Assembly: GCA_035771165.1 (NCBI GenBank)
Contig: JAWNZC010000354.1
Coordinates: forward strand, 322,501 to 386,500
Direction of reading: 5' to 3'
Source of the DNA: Paragorgia papillata
Taxonomy: Eukaryota; Cnidaria; Anthozoa; Scleralcyonacea; Coralliidae
DNA: 64,000 bases
In this document: in pieces, positions 47,101 to 64,000 of the stretch
Layout of the letters: each line of letters starts with the position of its first letter
Position numbering within the stretch: position 1 is the first letter of the stretch
The notes under the pieces: model-generated
Seen by the model: the letters and a program-made list of their open reading frames with translations, nothing else
What the model was told of the DNA's origin: nothing
Databases searched by the model: none
Translations under genes and position numbers: made by a program

Positions 47101-50100
47101 AGTGAGTGAGTGAGTGAGTGAGTGAGTGAGTGAGTGATTGCTTTGGGGATAACCTCGTTCTCAAGCTTGAGACTTGTGTGAGTAGAGTTGGGCAGGGGTT
47201 GGTATTTGGATGGGTGGCCTCCTGGGAATAACCTCGCTCTCTTCCGTACTTCGAGTATTTTCTCTAGGTTCTCCAGCTTTCTTCCTTCCGTAAAATAAAC
47301 ACCTATAGATCTTAGCTGTGCTCTGTTGTCTGACATGTTTCGTATCATGGCGGCTGCATGCAGGAACGCCTTTAATATTCCTTCTACGTTCAAAAAACTT
47401 TGAAGCCAAAGTAGCCTTTCTTCTCTTTACCTTGCTGCGTTGAGAATTTATTTGAATATTAAGAAAGCTACAGATCTCACTACCTAACTCTAAGCTTCAG
47501 TTATACCGAATTCAATGATCTAATTAGTTAATCTACACTGACTAATTGATACAATCTAATAATAATTCAATGCTTAATAGAATTACTGATAATCTAACTC
47601 AATAGTTAACACAATCCAATTAACAATACAGTATACATGTTGTTACTCCCTTTCCCCCTTCTTGTATATTACGTGTAAATAAAAACACAATCTTGTTATT
47701 AAAACAAAACAATATAATATTATCTTATAAATAATATTGGGCATTTCACTCGATTACATAGCATGTTCTCAGGATTTTGGGTGAAGGAAATCGCGATCCC
47801 GAACTCGCGATCAAGCTCTCGGCAACGGCCTCCGTGGCTCAGTGGTCAGAGCATTGCACTAAATTCGCAAGGTCGTGGGTTCAATTCCTGCCGGAAGGCC
47901 TGTGTAGTTGCATTTTTCGCAACTGGCCCCGGTCTGGTCTTAAAATGTATATATTCTACACTCGAATTTTCCTTCACCCAAAATCCTGAGAAGATAATAT
48001 TATCTCAAACGTTTTCCATGCATGTGTTAAGGCCAGCTACAATGTAACTCAATAAATTAGTTAATACAATTGCAATGTTCTAGTCTGAATGTATTTATTT
48101 CCATCCTTCACAGGTACGTAGCCATTGTGCACCCCTTAAAGCCACAATTACGTCGGACGCACGCTAAATGGATGATCCTCCCAGTGTGGGCCATAAGCCT
48201 CGTGTTGGTATCACCATATATGGCATCTTTACATATGATAGATGGTGAATGTCAAGAGGATTTTGAATCAGCTGGAATGGTTCCAAAATATTATACTCTG
48301 GGTATATTTATAACACAATATGTAATACCGCTGCTCATAATGGGCTTCGCATACATAAGGTGAGAAATACGGTAAAGAAGTTTTGTTTTTTGATAATCCA
48401 AAACTGGGTTTCAAAGATATTTTATACAAGTAAATCATAAGTGCTGCTCAGGAAACGTGTTACAACGTCTAAAATAAACCATAGTCAATCGAGATATGGT
48501 CTGGAAACTCGGCAAACTTCAAAGCACCTATAAGTTGAACCATACCTTACACCGTGCACATCCTTTGTTTTAGGTTTACTAATATTTAAATCGCACGGTT
48601 GAGTGATTGAACTGAAACGTTGCTATTGAACAATTCGTTCATTATACTAAAATACAACGTGTTCAGTGACCGTACACCGTGCATAAAAATGCATAACGGC
48701 GGACAAAAAGATAGACCAAAGACTTTAGCTGAGTTTCCAGACCATATCTCGATTGCCTATGAATAAACGCAGGTAGTAAATATGGAGATTTTAGAGAATG
48801 AAATACTGACATTCACAAGGCAAAGTCTTTGATCAGTAAATCATAGAGTAATATAAAAGTAGAGTGCTGGCAGTATATAACAGGCAGTGCATGTGTTATG
48901 ATGTCTCAATATACTTGACAACGCGGAAATACTGGTGTCTCAAACGAAGCCCTTCGTCAGATACCCTGCGAGCAGAGCCTTCTTTTCCTTATTTCTTCGC
49001 TGAGAGAGAGGAAGAAAAGTAGTCTCTGCTGTATTCGTGACTGGTTTCCATTGCGTGTGCATGTCAGTTGCTTGGTTACAATCTCGAACCCAGTCCCAAT
49101 CAGAGCAGAAAACAAAACGAGAACCGGTTAAACGGGTTACTTCGTCCTAAATCTTGAACGAAGCCAGCGCATGTCAGTTGCTTGGTTACAATCTCGAACC
49201 CAGTCTCAATCAGAGCAGAAAACAAAACGAGAACCGGTTAAACGGGTTACTTCGTCCTAAATCTTAAACGAAGCCAAACACGAATACAGGAGAGACTACT
49301 TTTCTTCCTCTCTCTCAGCGAAGAAATAAGGAAAAGAAGGCTCTGCTCGCAGGGTATTCGTCAGAGTAAATCATGGAGTAACATAAAAGTAGAGTGCCGC
49401 ATGTGTAGGCAGTGTGTTACGATGTATAGAAAATCTCAAAGGTGTTAACTGTTGAAACGAAATACTAACGTTTTAAACCGATGTCCTTCAGAGTAAATCA
49501 TAGAGTAATATAAAAGTAGTGCTGTGTAGGCAGTGTGTTACGATGTATAGAAACTAAAGTCATTCAGCAGAGTAAATCATAAAATGAGTTTGAATTTCAA
49601 AATCTTAGCTTCGGCTATTCATCTTTTAGTCTATCTATTTGCTTTTAGAATTGCTCAGGAGTTGACAAAAAATCCGAATCACAATGAACGAACTCAAACT
49701 CATTATAAAGAAACAAAAAAAGTTATCAAGATGTTAACAATCGTTGTCTTCGTTTTCTCCATCTTAGTTTTACCGCATCACGTCGTGTACATCTGGTCTG
49801 ACTTTTTTAATGGAAGTAAGTAGTATATCGCAAGAAGATTATGCCTGATCGCAGGCAACCTTGTACCCAGGCTCTTTACCCGGTGCTCGTAACTCGCTGG
49901 AGCCTGGGTACGAGTTGGGTCGCAAGTGGCAGGATGTATGCAAGATCAAACATGAATAACAATTAAAACTGACTCATTCATGAACTAAATGCTAATTAAT
50001 AAATAGTATTAAAATAAGAAACGCAGACAAGCGGGTGTTGGGGGTACACCTAACTTTCAATACTTTTCTACACAAATACAATAGCATTGTTGCAAACATT

Positions 50101-53100
50101 GCTTGAATCTAATTTTAATACCATTTATAAATTAGCATTTAGTTCATGATTGAGTCACTTTCAATTGTTCTTCATGAAGTTTTATCTCGCGTACCGTGGA
50201 TTTATCCATACACGAATATCCCATTTATAGTAATGAGATATTTATATAAATAAAACCAACCAAACTGCCATATATTTCTATTCAATAATTGAAATTGGTT
50301 GATTAGTTCATGAGTAATGTCATGAACTAACCTAACTCAGATAAGTACCTCAGTTTTAGCAAAAAAATACTTCTGGCTCACTATTGTTTCTCCCAATCAA
50401 TATCGCCGTGGCTAGCCCGTCTCTCCCCTCCCTCTGGCCTTACTAATTACAAATAATTAGAAGCTTATTGGCATTAGTAATTGTATTAACCATTCTTTTG
50501 CAGTCTACATAGCCTGCGTAGCGGCGCTTGGGGTTGAGGGGGGGAGGGGGGGACAGCGGCGACGAGCGAGCGACGAAGTCGCGAGAGAGTGGAGAGGGAG
50601 GAAGAAAGGGGAATGGGAGGGAAGAAAGGGGAGGGGGAGGGAAGAAAGAGGAATCATTAGTATTCAGGGCTTTCCTTAGTAGGAAATGAATCATTGGAAA
50701 ATGGCGACTTTAGAAGAATTAGTGCGTTGATGATATTCTTTCCAAAGCATTATCAGATCTTCATTTAGCTTTTGGTTACGGGGTTTGGCAAGAGCTTGAT
50801 TTATCAAACGTTTGTGCGCGTGATTACCAGTTGGCACTTGGCAGGAAATGTGATCTCTCCTAGCTTGAATAGTATTATTAGGGACCAACTGGATGACATG
50901 GAAATCTAAGGTTATTCTGCCGTTGATGCGTCGCTAATATCTCTGGAAGATATTCGTAAATGTTCGTTCAAAATAATCGTTGCCACCGCAGAAATCGTGA
51001 GAAAGAAGCGGTTCATGGAGATACTAAGACTAAGAGATCCGAGTTGTCCTTCACCAGAACATCGCTCAGATCGCTGCTATTGTGGTCGGCAGCGTTTCTT
51101 ATGTATCTTCCACAAGGCCTACAAATTCGCTCGGACAGAGTTCCACAGCGTATTGGTAATAACTTATTAAAAGCCAAATGGACTCGCATGCTTCTACCAG
51201 AACCAAGTCTTGGCTCTCTTGTCTACGCGATGACTTGAATAAATTTTCAAAAGAGTTCTTAATACTTCCAGCAAGTGCGGTCAGCTGGCAATCACAGAAC
51301 CTGCAATTATCGTTACCGCTTGCCTCCTTTTGTTTTCGTCCTCTTTCCTTCACTATTTTTTTCGAAGTTTCAGACATGAATAATCATGAGCACCGCAGCG
51401 ATATATTTCTACGCGAAAAGTGAAATCCAATCATGCGTTATGATCGGTTGAATTTTGAATCGGGTTGACAGTTTGGTAATTGGATTACTAGGGGCGGAAA
51501 TCGAAAAACATGGGTCTTTCGTGCAGGCGCTTCCTCCCCCTCCACTCGCCGCTGCCCCCCCCCCCCCCCCCTCAACCCCAAGCGCCGCTACGCAGGCTAC
51601 AGTCTACAATGAAATAAGACCTTTTATTATATGGGATAAAAGTAGCGTGCTGCGTGGGCAGTGTAGACACAACAATCGAAAATAGAGTAAGGTTAGATAT
51701 ACTGCCGAAACAGAGAACGTAGGAGTCTAAAGTTTCGAGCGAAGGCCCTTCCTCTGCAGAGAGAAACGTGACGAAGGACCTTCGCTCGAAACGTTAGACT
51801 CCTACGTTCTCCGTTTCGGCAGTATATCTAACCTTACTATATTTCGATTGTTTTATTATATGGCTAGATTTGATTTCCAGTCCGTACGAAAAACGACGGA
51901 TTGCTTCCCGAGAGGTCGGGATTTTACGATATTGACTAGGGCGATATTGACCAGGGCGCCCTGATATTGACCGACCGGTGACCGACCGGTCAATACGCTT
52001 TTTTCTCGGCCCTGTAAGTTTTGGCGAGAAAATGTCTGAGTTGATTTGAATAGAAATAAAAGAGAACTAGGTATCTCTCTTCAAATATTCTGAACAATAA
52101 AATGTGTTGGGACATTACTGCTGGTTTTCTAAAAACACGACCGAAATAAAAGCCGAACTGGTGTAGCTAAACAAGAAGGCCAAGAGGTCAACAGGTACAT
52201 AGCTAACAGCCTAACAGGTAAGGTAAACAGCATACTCCGAAGACGAAAACAGAAAATGAACCAATAGCCATATAATAAATTCCTTATTAACCTCGTTTGC
52301 TCGGTCTGTACGGGAAAGTATTTGCCTTCGGTAACGTTTTATCGCACAAACCTCGCTCCTTCGTCGCTCGGTCTGTACGAAAACCTTAGGCAAATACTTT
52401 CGTTTCCCGTACAGACACTCGGTTAATAAGTCTTTAATACTAATAAAAGGAACATTAATATAACATAAAAATAGTATAAGTATATTACTTACGGTTAAGT
52501 AATCGTTATCCTCGTTAATAATGGCCAAGAAGAAAGACGATGTCCCAATGCTCCAAAACCAAAATTTCAAAAATGGCGCCAAAACCGAGTGGGGAACTGG
52601 TTACGACTACAGGAACCCAAGACTTTAACCAACATTTCAGTGTAGTTTGCTCCATCCAAGTACTATCTGAAGCTTTATTTCCATGCTTTATTGGTGAACA
52701 CGAAAAAAACAAATATCCATATGAAGTCCCTACATGTCATATACAAAAAAATTCTCATATTAGTCGACTTTGATCTCAGGGGGGTACAGGGTCAGTAAAA
52801 GTTGACTTTGATTTCAGGGGGGTACAGGGTCAGTAAAAGTTGACTTTGATTTCAGGGGGTACAGGGTCAGTAAAAGTTGACTTTGATTTCAGGGGGGTAC
52901 AGGGTCAGTAAAAGTTGACTTTGATTTCAGGGGGGTACAGGGTCAGTAAAAGTTGACTTTGATTTCAGGGGGTACAGGGTCAGTAAAAGTTTACTTTGAT
53001 TTCAGGGGGTACAGGGTCAGTAAAAGTTGACTTTGATTTCAGGGGGGTACAGGATCAGTAAAAATAACTATTTTGATCTGAAATAGGGTCACAGAAAATC

Positions 53101-53954
53101 CAACTCCTTTATCCGCTGGAACAAGGTCAGGTCTGATTTCCAAAAATGACCACTGACAGAGCTTTCATAGACCACATTCATAAATGGCCGTGGAATACTG
53201 GAATTAATATTATTTTATGTGCCTATAAATTAGCTCCTCTGAACTCGTTTTCACTGTGTGCGAAATTCAAAATAATCTTTACTCTAAAACGAGGTCAGAG
53301 GGGCTAATTTATATGCACATAAAAGGATTTTAAATCGTCGGCCATTTATGAATAAGGTCTATTGTCCTTTCATATTTTTTTCTCTCTCATTTTCTTTTTT
53401 CTAATATTTCTTTTTTTTTCATTGTAGATGATTTTAAATACATGCACGAGTTAGGCTCAGTAGCCGTCATAATGTTGTATGGAAACAGCTTTACCAATCC
53501 AATTATCTACAACGCATGCAACGAAGAATTTCGCAAATGTTTCCGAGGTTATTTCAAAGTCTGGATCAAACCGTGCGCTCGTTTAGTACTGGGTGATCGA
53601 GCGCTGACTGATGAAGCTGAAATTTTGAACGATATAGAAAGTACGTTTCCTAGAACACAAGGGAATGGTTCGTGTAGGCGACAAAGTCGAAGAGACACAT
53701 TTACGCTTGGTCTTCTTAATACGAATAATGAGAACAGCAAAAAATCTGACAGAAAAAGAGAAAATAATCACAATGATAGTAAGACACATCAGAATGCAAC
53801 GAATAACCACAATAGTAATACCAGCAACGGTGACAATACTACAGTTAATGCATGCAATCACCATACTAGTCTACTACATAACAATATGAACCAACATCGT
53901 ATTGCTAGCTCATACGGCAATAACCAAGGCATTCAATATGTTTCTGTCTTATAA
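43807..53954 (+). CDS. GPCR 2: class A neuropeptide-receptor-like protein, tandem paralogue of GPCR 1
   Basis: Predicted 422-aa seven-transmembrane receptor joined from 43807-44135, 48114-48359, 49649-49815 and 53428-53954 (phases 2, 2, 1, identical to GPCR 1). Seen: GN at 25-26, D54 in LAIAD, C84 and C156, SRY at 109-111 in place of DRY, W135, P182, TM6 with V232 instead of the toggle Trp before P234, and NPIIY (N271-P272) in TM7. The tail is about 150 aa, with an Asn/His-rich stretch near residues 340-410. The extracellular N-terminus is only about six residues with no glycosylation site, unlike the paralogue, but an in-frame TAA at 43750 with no ATG between supports this start unless an upstream exon is spliced in. 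TM1-TM5 align with GPCR 1 almost without gaps. Ligand unknown. Intron 1 has a GC donor. Confidence 0.87.
44347..44687. mobile_element. Diverged GAGCC/GCCGGG-family MITE in GPCR 2 intron 1
   Basis: GTTTATATGGAGCCGAGTTA at left; CGGGTAACTCGCCTCCACAT at right is its inverse with changes. Internal GTTTATATGG pieces are repeated. Confidence 0.65.
44719..45422. mobile_element. 700-bp inverted-repeat element in GPCR 2 intron 1
   Basis: Arms of over 300 bp: AAGGTGGCTCCATACAGTTT, TGCTATGGCAACAATGACGT, TTTGGTGACCCCCA and onward, all found inverted on the right. The right arm carries an extra 45-bp tandem copy of TTTTTTTAAAATCGGCCTAT, TGATTACTCATACTTCAAG. Confidence 0.93.
45423..46190. other. GPCR 2 intron 1, unique part
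   Basis: The 108-codon frame at 45560-45886 shows no domain. Confidence 0.4.
46198..46268. repeat. Tandem duplication of 35 bp
   Basis: ATATTGGAAAAATAGAAAAT, TAATTACACCAGC twice. Confidence 0.93.
46345..47290. repeat. Minisatellite grown from a 5S-derived SINE, with (GAGT)n expansion
   Basis: Units of about 85-105 bp: GTTGGTACTYGAGTGAGTGA, GGGAATAACCTCGTTCTC, AGCTTGAGACTTGTGTGAGT, AGAGTTGGRCAGG; about nine copies. In one unit the GAGT part has grown to about 130 bp (47000-47136). The last unit (GGTTGGTATTTGGATGGGTG, then TTCGAGTATTTTCTCTAGGT) is a recognisable 5S-SINE. Confidence 0.88.
47291..47765. other. GPCR 2 intron 1, unique part
   Basis: AT-rich with scattered AATCTAACTCAAT-like motifs. 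Confidence 0.4.
47766..47992 (+). mobile_element. tRNA-derived SINE flanked by perfect 25-bp inverted ends
   Basis: Left end TTCTCAGGATTTTGGGTGAA, GGAAA; the right end is its exact inverse. 47827-47900 folds as a 74-nt cloverleaf: acceptor GGCCTCC/GGAAGGCC with one mismatch, D arm GCTC/GAGC, anticodon stem TTGC/GCAA with loop CTAAATT, T arm GTGGG/CCTGC. A box TGGCTCAGTGG and B box GGTTCAATTCC are good. Anticodon position AAA and the mismatches argue against a working tRNA. Confidence 0.85.
48114..48359 (+). CDS. GPCR 2 coding exon 2 (SRY end of TM3 to TM5)
   Basis: Acceptor CCTTCACAG at 48113. G completes Arg, then YVAIVHP, TM4 with W135, loop 2 with C156, and TM5 with P182. The donor is GTGAGA, phase 2. 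Length 246 nt as in GPCR 1. Confidence 0.9.
48360..48480. other. Start of GPCR 2 intron 2
   Basis: Donor GTGAGA; otherwise no feature. Confidence 0.5.
48481..48763. mobile_element. MITE with CAATCGAGATATGGTCTGGA ends
   Basis: Left arm AGTCAATCGAGATATGGTCT, GGAAACTC; right arm GAGTTTCCAGACCATATCTC, GATTGCCTA. Inner CACCGTGCACA/TGCACGGTG-type pieces also pair. Confidence 0.85.
48830..49600. repeat. Tandem AGTAAATCATAGAGTAATAT repeat split by MITE copy C
   Basis: Four occurrences (48835, 49368, 49491, 49568) with AAAAGTAGAGTGC and TGTAGGCAGTGTGTTACGAT between; related to the outer part of the GTTTCGAG family. Confidence 0.78.
48962..49357. mobile_element. 396-bp MITE (TACCCTGCGAGCAGAGCC family), copy C with internal duplication
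   Basis: Same ends as copies A and B; target duplication TTCGTCAG(A) on both sides. About 105 bp of the interior (GCATGTCAGTTGCTTGGTTA to TCGTCCTAAATCTT) is present twice. Confidence 0.92.
49649..49815 (+). CDS. GPCR 2 coding exon 3 (third intracellular loop and TM6)
   Basis: Acceptor TTTGCTTTTAG at 49648. Codes RIAQEL, a hydrophilic loop, then KETKKVIKM and TM6 with SILVLPHH. The donor is GTAAGT, phase 1. It is three codons shorter than the paralogous exon; the difference lies in the loop. Confidence 0.88.
49816..50500. other. GPCR 2 intron 3, 5' part
   Basis: Short inverted pair AGCCTGGGTACGAG / TACCCAGGCTC at 49868-49915; another loose pair TAACTCATTCATGAACTAAA-type near 49970 and 50145. 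No gene. Confidence 0.5.
50510..51599 (+). mobile_element. 1.09-kb DNA transposon with 9-bp target duplication (Mutator-like)
   Basis: Ends TAGCCTGCGTAGCGGCGCTT, GGGGTTGAGGGGGG and the exact inverse; CAGTCTACA at 50501-50509 and 51600-51608. 9-bp duplications are the Mutator signature. The interior is less AT-rich than its surroundings, with ATGGCGACTTTAGAAGAATT at 50699 and an open stretch at about 50905-51170 (see next entry). Confidence 0.85.
50905..51170 (+). other. Possible exon inside the Mutator-like element
   Basis: About 88 codons open after an AG, including VRKKRFMEILRLRDPSCPSP and CYCGRQRFLCIFHKAYKFAR before a stop. ATG at 50699 with good context codes MATLEEL and is followed by a GTGCGT that could be a donor joining this frame. 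Could be a transposase remnant or a captured host exon; no family recognised. Confidence 0.3.
51642..51857. mobile_element. Foldback element, GTTTCGAGCGAAGG family, second full palindrome
   Basis: AATAGAGTAAGGTTAGATAT, ACTGCCGAAACAGAGAACGT, AGTTTCGAGCGAAGGCCCTT and the inverse; preceded by AAAAGTAGCGTGCTGCGTGG. Confidence 0.86.
51858..52295. other. GPCR 2 intron 3, middle part
   Basis: Small GC-rich cluster of GATATTGACC motifs and a CCGACCGGTGACCGACCGGT repeat at 51930-51995. Confidence 0.5.
52298..52430. repeat. Inverted repeat with CGGTCTGTACGGGAAAGTAT
   Basis: TTGCTCGGTCTGTACGGGAA and ATACTTTCGTTTCCCGTACA are complementary, around CTCGCTCCTTCGTCGCTCGG. Confidence 0.65.
52763..53064. repeat. 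38-bp minisatellite, eight copies
   Basis: Unit AGTTGACTTTGATTTCAGGG, GGGTACAGGGTCAGTAAA; copies differ mainly in the length of the G run (5 or 6). Confidence 0.95.
53168..53352. mobile_element. MITE related to 1907-2255
   Basis: TAGACCACATTCATAAATGG, TTATGTGCCTATAAATTAGC and inverses (GCTAATTTATATGCACATAA, CCATTTATGAATAAGGTCTA). Confidence 0.82.
53428..53954 (+). CDS. GPCR 2 coding exon 4 (TM7 and Asn-rich tail)
   Basis: Acceptor TTTCATTGTAG at 53427 after a long T-rich tract. Codes NDFKYM, TM7 with TNPIIY, helix 8 (NEEFRKCFRGYFK), then a long hydrophilic tail rich in Asn, His and Thr. Stop TAA at 53952-53954. Confidence 0.9.
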
Positions 53955-54069
53955 CACTCAAAGATAAAATCAACTTCAAAGAGTATAAATATATTATTTA
54001 TTTACATAGTACTTAACTAAAAAATACATTATAAATTATCGAATTAAACAATTTAAAAAAAATACATCA

Positions 54070-54075
54070 AATAAA
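54070..54075 (+). promoter_or_regulatory. Candidate poly(A) signal for GPCR 2
   Basis: AATAAA 116 bp after the GPCR 2 stop codon, in AT-rich sequence. Confidence 0.45.
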
Positions 54076-54129
54076 ACAATCATACTCTTTCGTGTACTTT
54101 TAAGGAATATATATACAACTGTTATTAGG

Positions 54130-54470
54130 CTACGTTTTACACGGTATCGGACGAATGCGAGACCGGTCTCGAATTCGACCTATTTCGCCGTATAAACAGG
54201 CGGAACCGTACTAATTCGAGACCAGTTCTGAATCTGTCTTCCGTGTAAACAGGCGGAACCGTACTAATTCGAGACCGGTTCCGAATTTGTCTTCCATGTA
54301 AACAGGCGGAACCGTACTAATTCGAGACCGGTTCCGAATTTGTCTTCCGTGTAAACAGGCGGAACCGTACTAATTCGAGACCGGTTCTGAATTTGTCTTC
54401 CGTGTAAACAGGCGGAACCGTACTAATTCGAGACCGGTTCCGAATTTGTCCGGTCCCGTGTAAACGGGGT
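54130..54470. repeat. 53-bp tandem repeat inside a TIR-bounded element, GPCR 2 3' flank
   Basis: About five units GTAAACAGGCGGAACCGTAC, TAATTCGAGACCGGTTCCGA, ATTTGTCTTCCGT. Bounded by ACGTTTTACACGGTATCGGA and inverted TCCGGTCCCGTGTAAACGG. Lies between the two convergent genes. Confidence 0.92.
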
Positions 54471-54799
54471 CTTATAAATTACACACTAATAACCAAACAC
54501 TACATGTAATTCGTCATTTTTCCATTTGCGCACGCATAATTTTGGTGGGCTCCACTCAAACTGACCAGTAATGACAGACAAGTAAGAAAAGATAAGCAAA
54601 ATAACACTATACTGGAACTACAATAAATCAAGGTTATACAGCTGAGCTTTGATCCACCGTGCTCTATCTGCTGCCACTGCTGGCTTCGAGTGGAGCACGT
54701 CACACACGTGCACATCACATGTTTTTCTAATCGATTCCGATTCCTAACAACTTTTTGTTTTATGAATAATTTTACACGCCCGTTTACCATATTTCGTCT
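54471..54799. other. Gap between GPCR 2 and spectrin 3' ends
   Basis: No AATAAA is seen on the reverse strand in the first 300 bp after the spectrin stop. The nearest, in reverse orientation, is around 53995-54005, inside the presumed GPCR 2 3' UTR. Confidence 0.4.
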
Positions 54800-63714
<8,915 letters not shown>

Positions 63715-63721
63715 CTAGAAG

Positions 63722-63758
63722 ACGATGGGAGGATTACAACATTGACAGACAGACAGAC

Positions 63759-63813
<55 letters not shown>

Positions 63814-63828
63814 GGGATTACAACATTG

Positions 63829-63879
<51 letters not shown>

Positions 63880-63894
63880 GGGATTACAACATTG

Positions 63895-63965
<71 letters not shown>

Positions 63966-64000
63966 GGGATTACAACATTGACAGACGGACAGACAGACAG
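63722..64000. repeat. Compound (ACAG)n minisatellite, runs off the window
   Basis: Four repeats of (ACAG)n plus the spacer GGATTACAACATTGACAGAC, GGAC; unit about 60-85 bp. Lies in the spectrin intron upstream of exon a. Confidence 0.97.

Noticed and set aside
46697..47393. LTHS-repeat protein on the reverse strand
   Set aside because: Translation of the (GAGT)n expansion in the SINE-derived minisatellite.
47827..47900. Functional tRNA gene
   Set aside because: The cloverleaf has stem mismatches and an odd AAA anticodon loop without the usual purine 37, and it sits inside a repeat with a diverged copy at 8700-8945; treated as a SINE head.

Overview
This window is nuclear DNA from an animal, probably a cnidarian (anthozoan). 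The evidence is AT-rich sequence, intron-split genes, two lineage-type class A neuropeptide-receptor-like GPCRs, a beta-spectrin gene, and very many small palindromic elements and SINEs. Anthozoan is an inference; no diagnostic marker is present. No bacterial genes, CRISPR arrays or rRNA operons are seen.

Layout. 1-22 kb has no gene I can support. It is a mosaic of MITEs (several with visible target duplications), tRNA- and 5S-rRNA-derived SINE copies, foldback elements, (TA)n tracts and a 33-bp minisatellite. 22.05-32.24 kb (+) is GPCR 1, four coding exons and 376 aa predicted. 32.2-43.8 kb is its repeat-bearing 3' region, then intergenic DNA with a roughly 35/31-bp satellite (37.25-38.07 kb) and a 5'-truncated, frameshifted LINE (40.58-42.17 kb, minus) set between (GA)n tracts. 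43.81-53.95 kb (+) is GPCR 2, a tandem paralogue of GPCR 1 with the same three intron positions and phases, 422 aa predicted. 54.80-64.0 kb (-) is the 3' part of a beta-spectrin gene: 14 exons, 1,778 codons, 5' end outside the window. It is convergent with GPCR 2.

The two GPCRs arose by tandem duplication after their introns were in place. Both lack the acidic residue of the DRY motif and the TM6 toggle tryptophan; GPCR 2 has a GC-AG first intron. The spectrin fragment has about nine and a half triple-helical repeats, the short terminal partial repeat, a PH domain, and an unusually long acidic, Asp/Asn- and Pro-rich tail. I see no functional link between spectrin and the receptors beyond neighbourhood.

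Exon joins were worked out by hand from reading frame, splice dinucleotides, phase agreement and, for the GPCRs, alignment of the two paralogues. Repeat borders without a target duplication are approximate.
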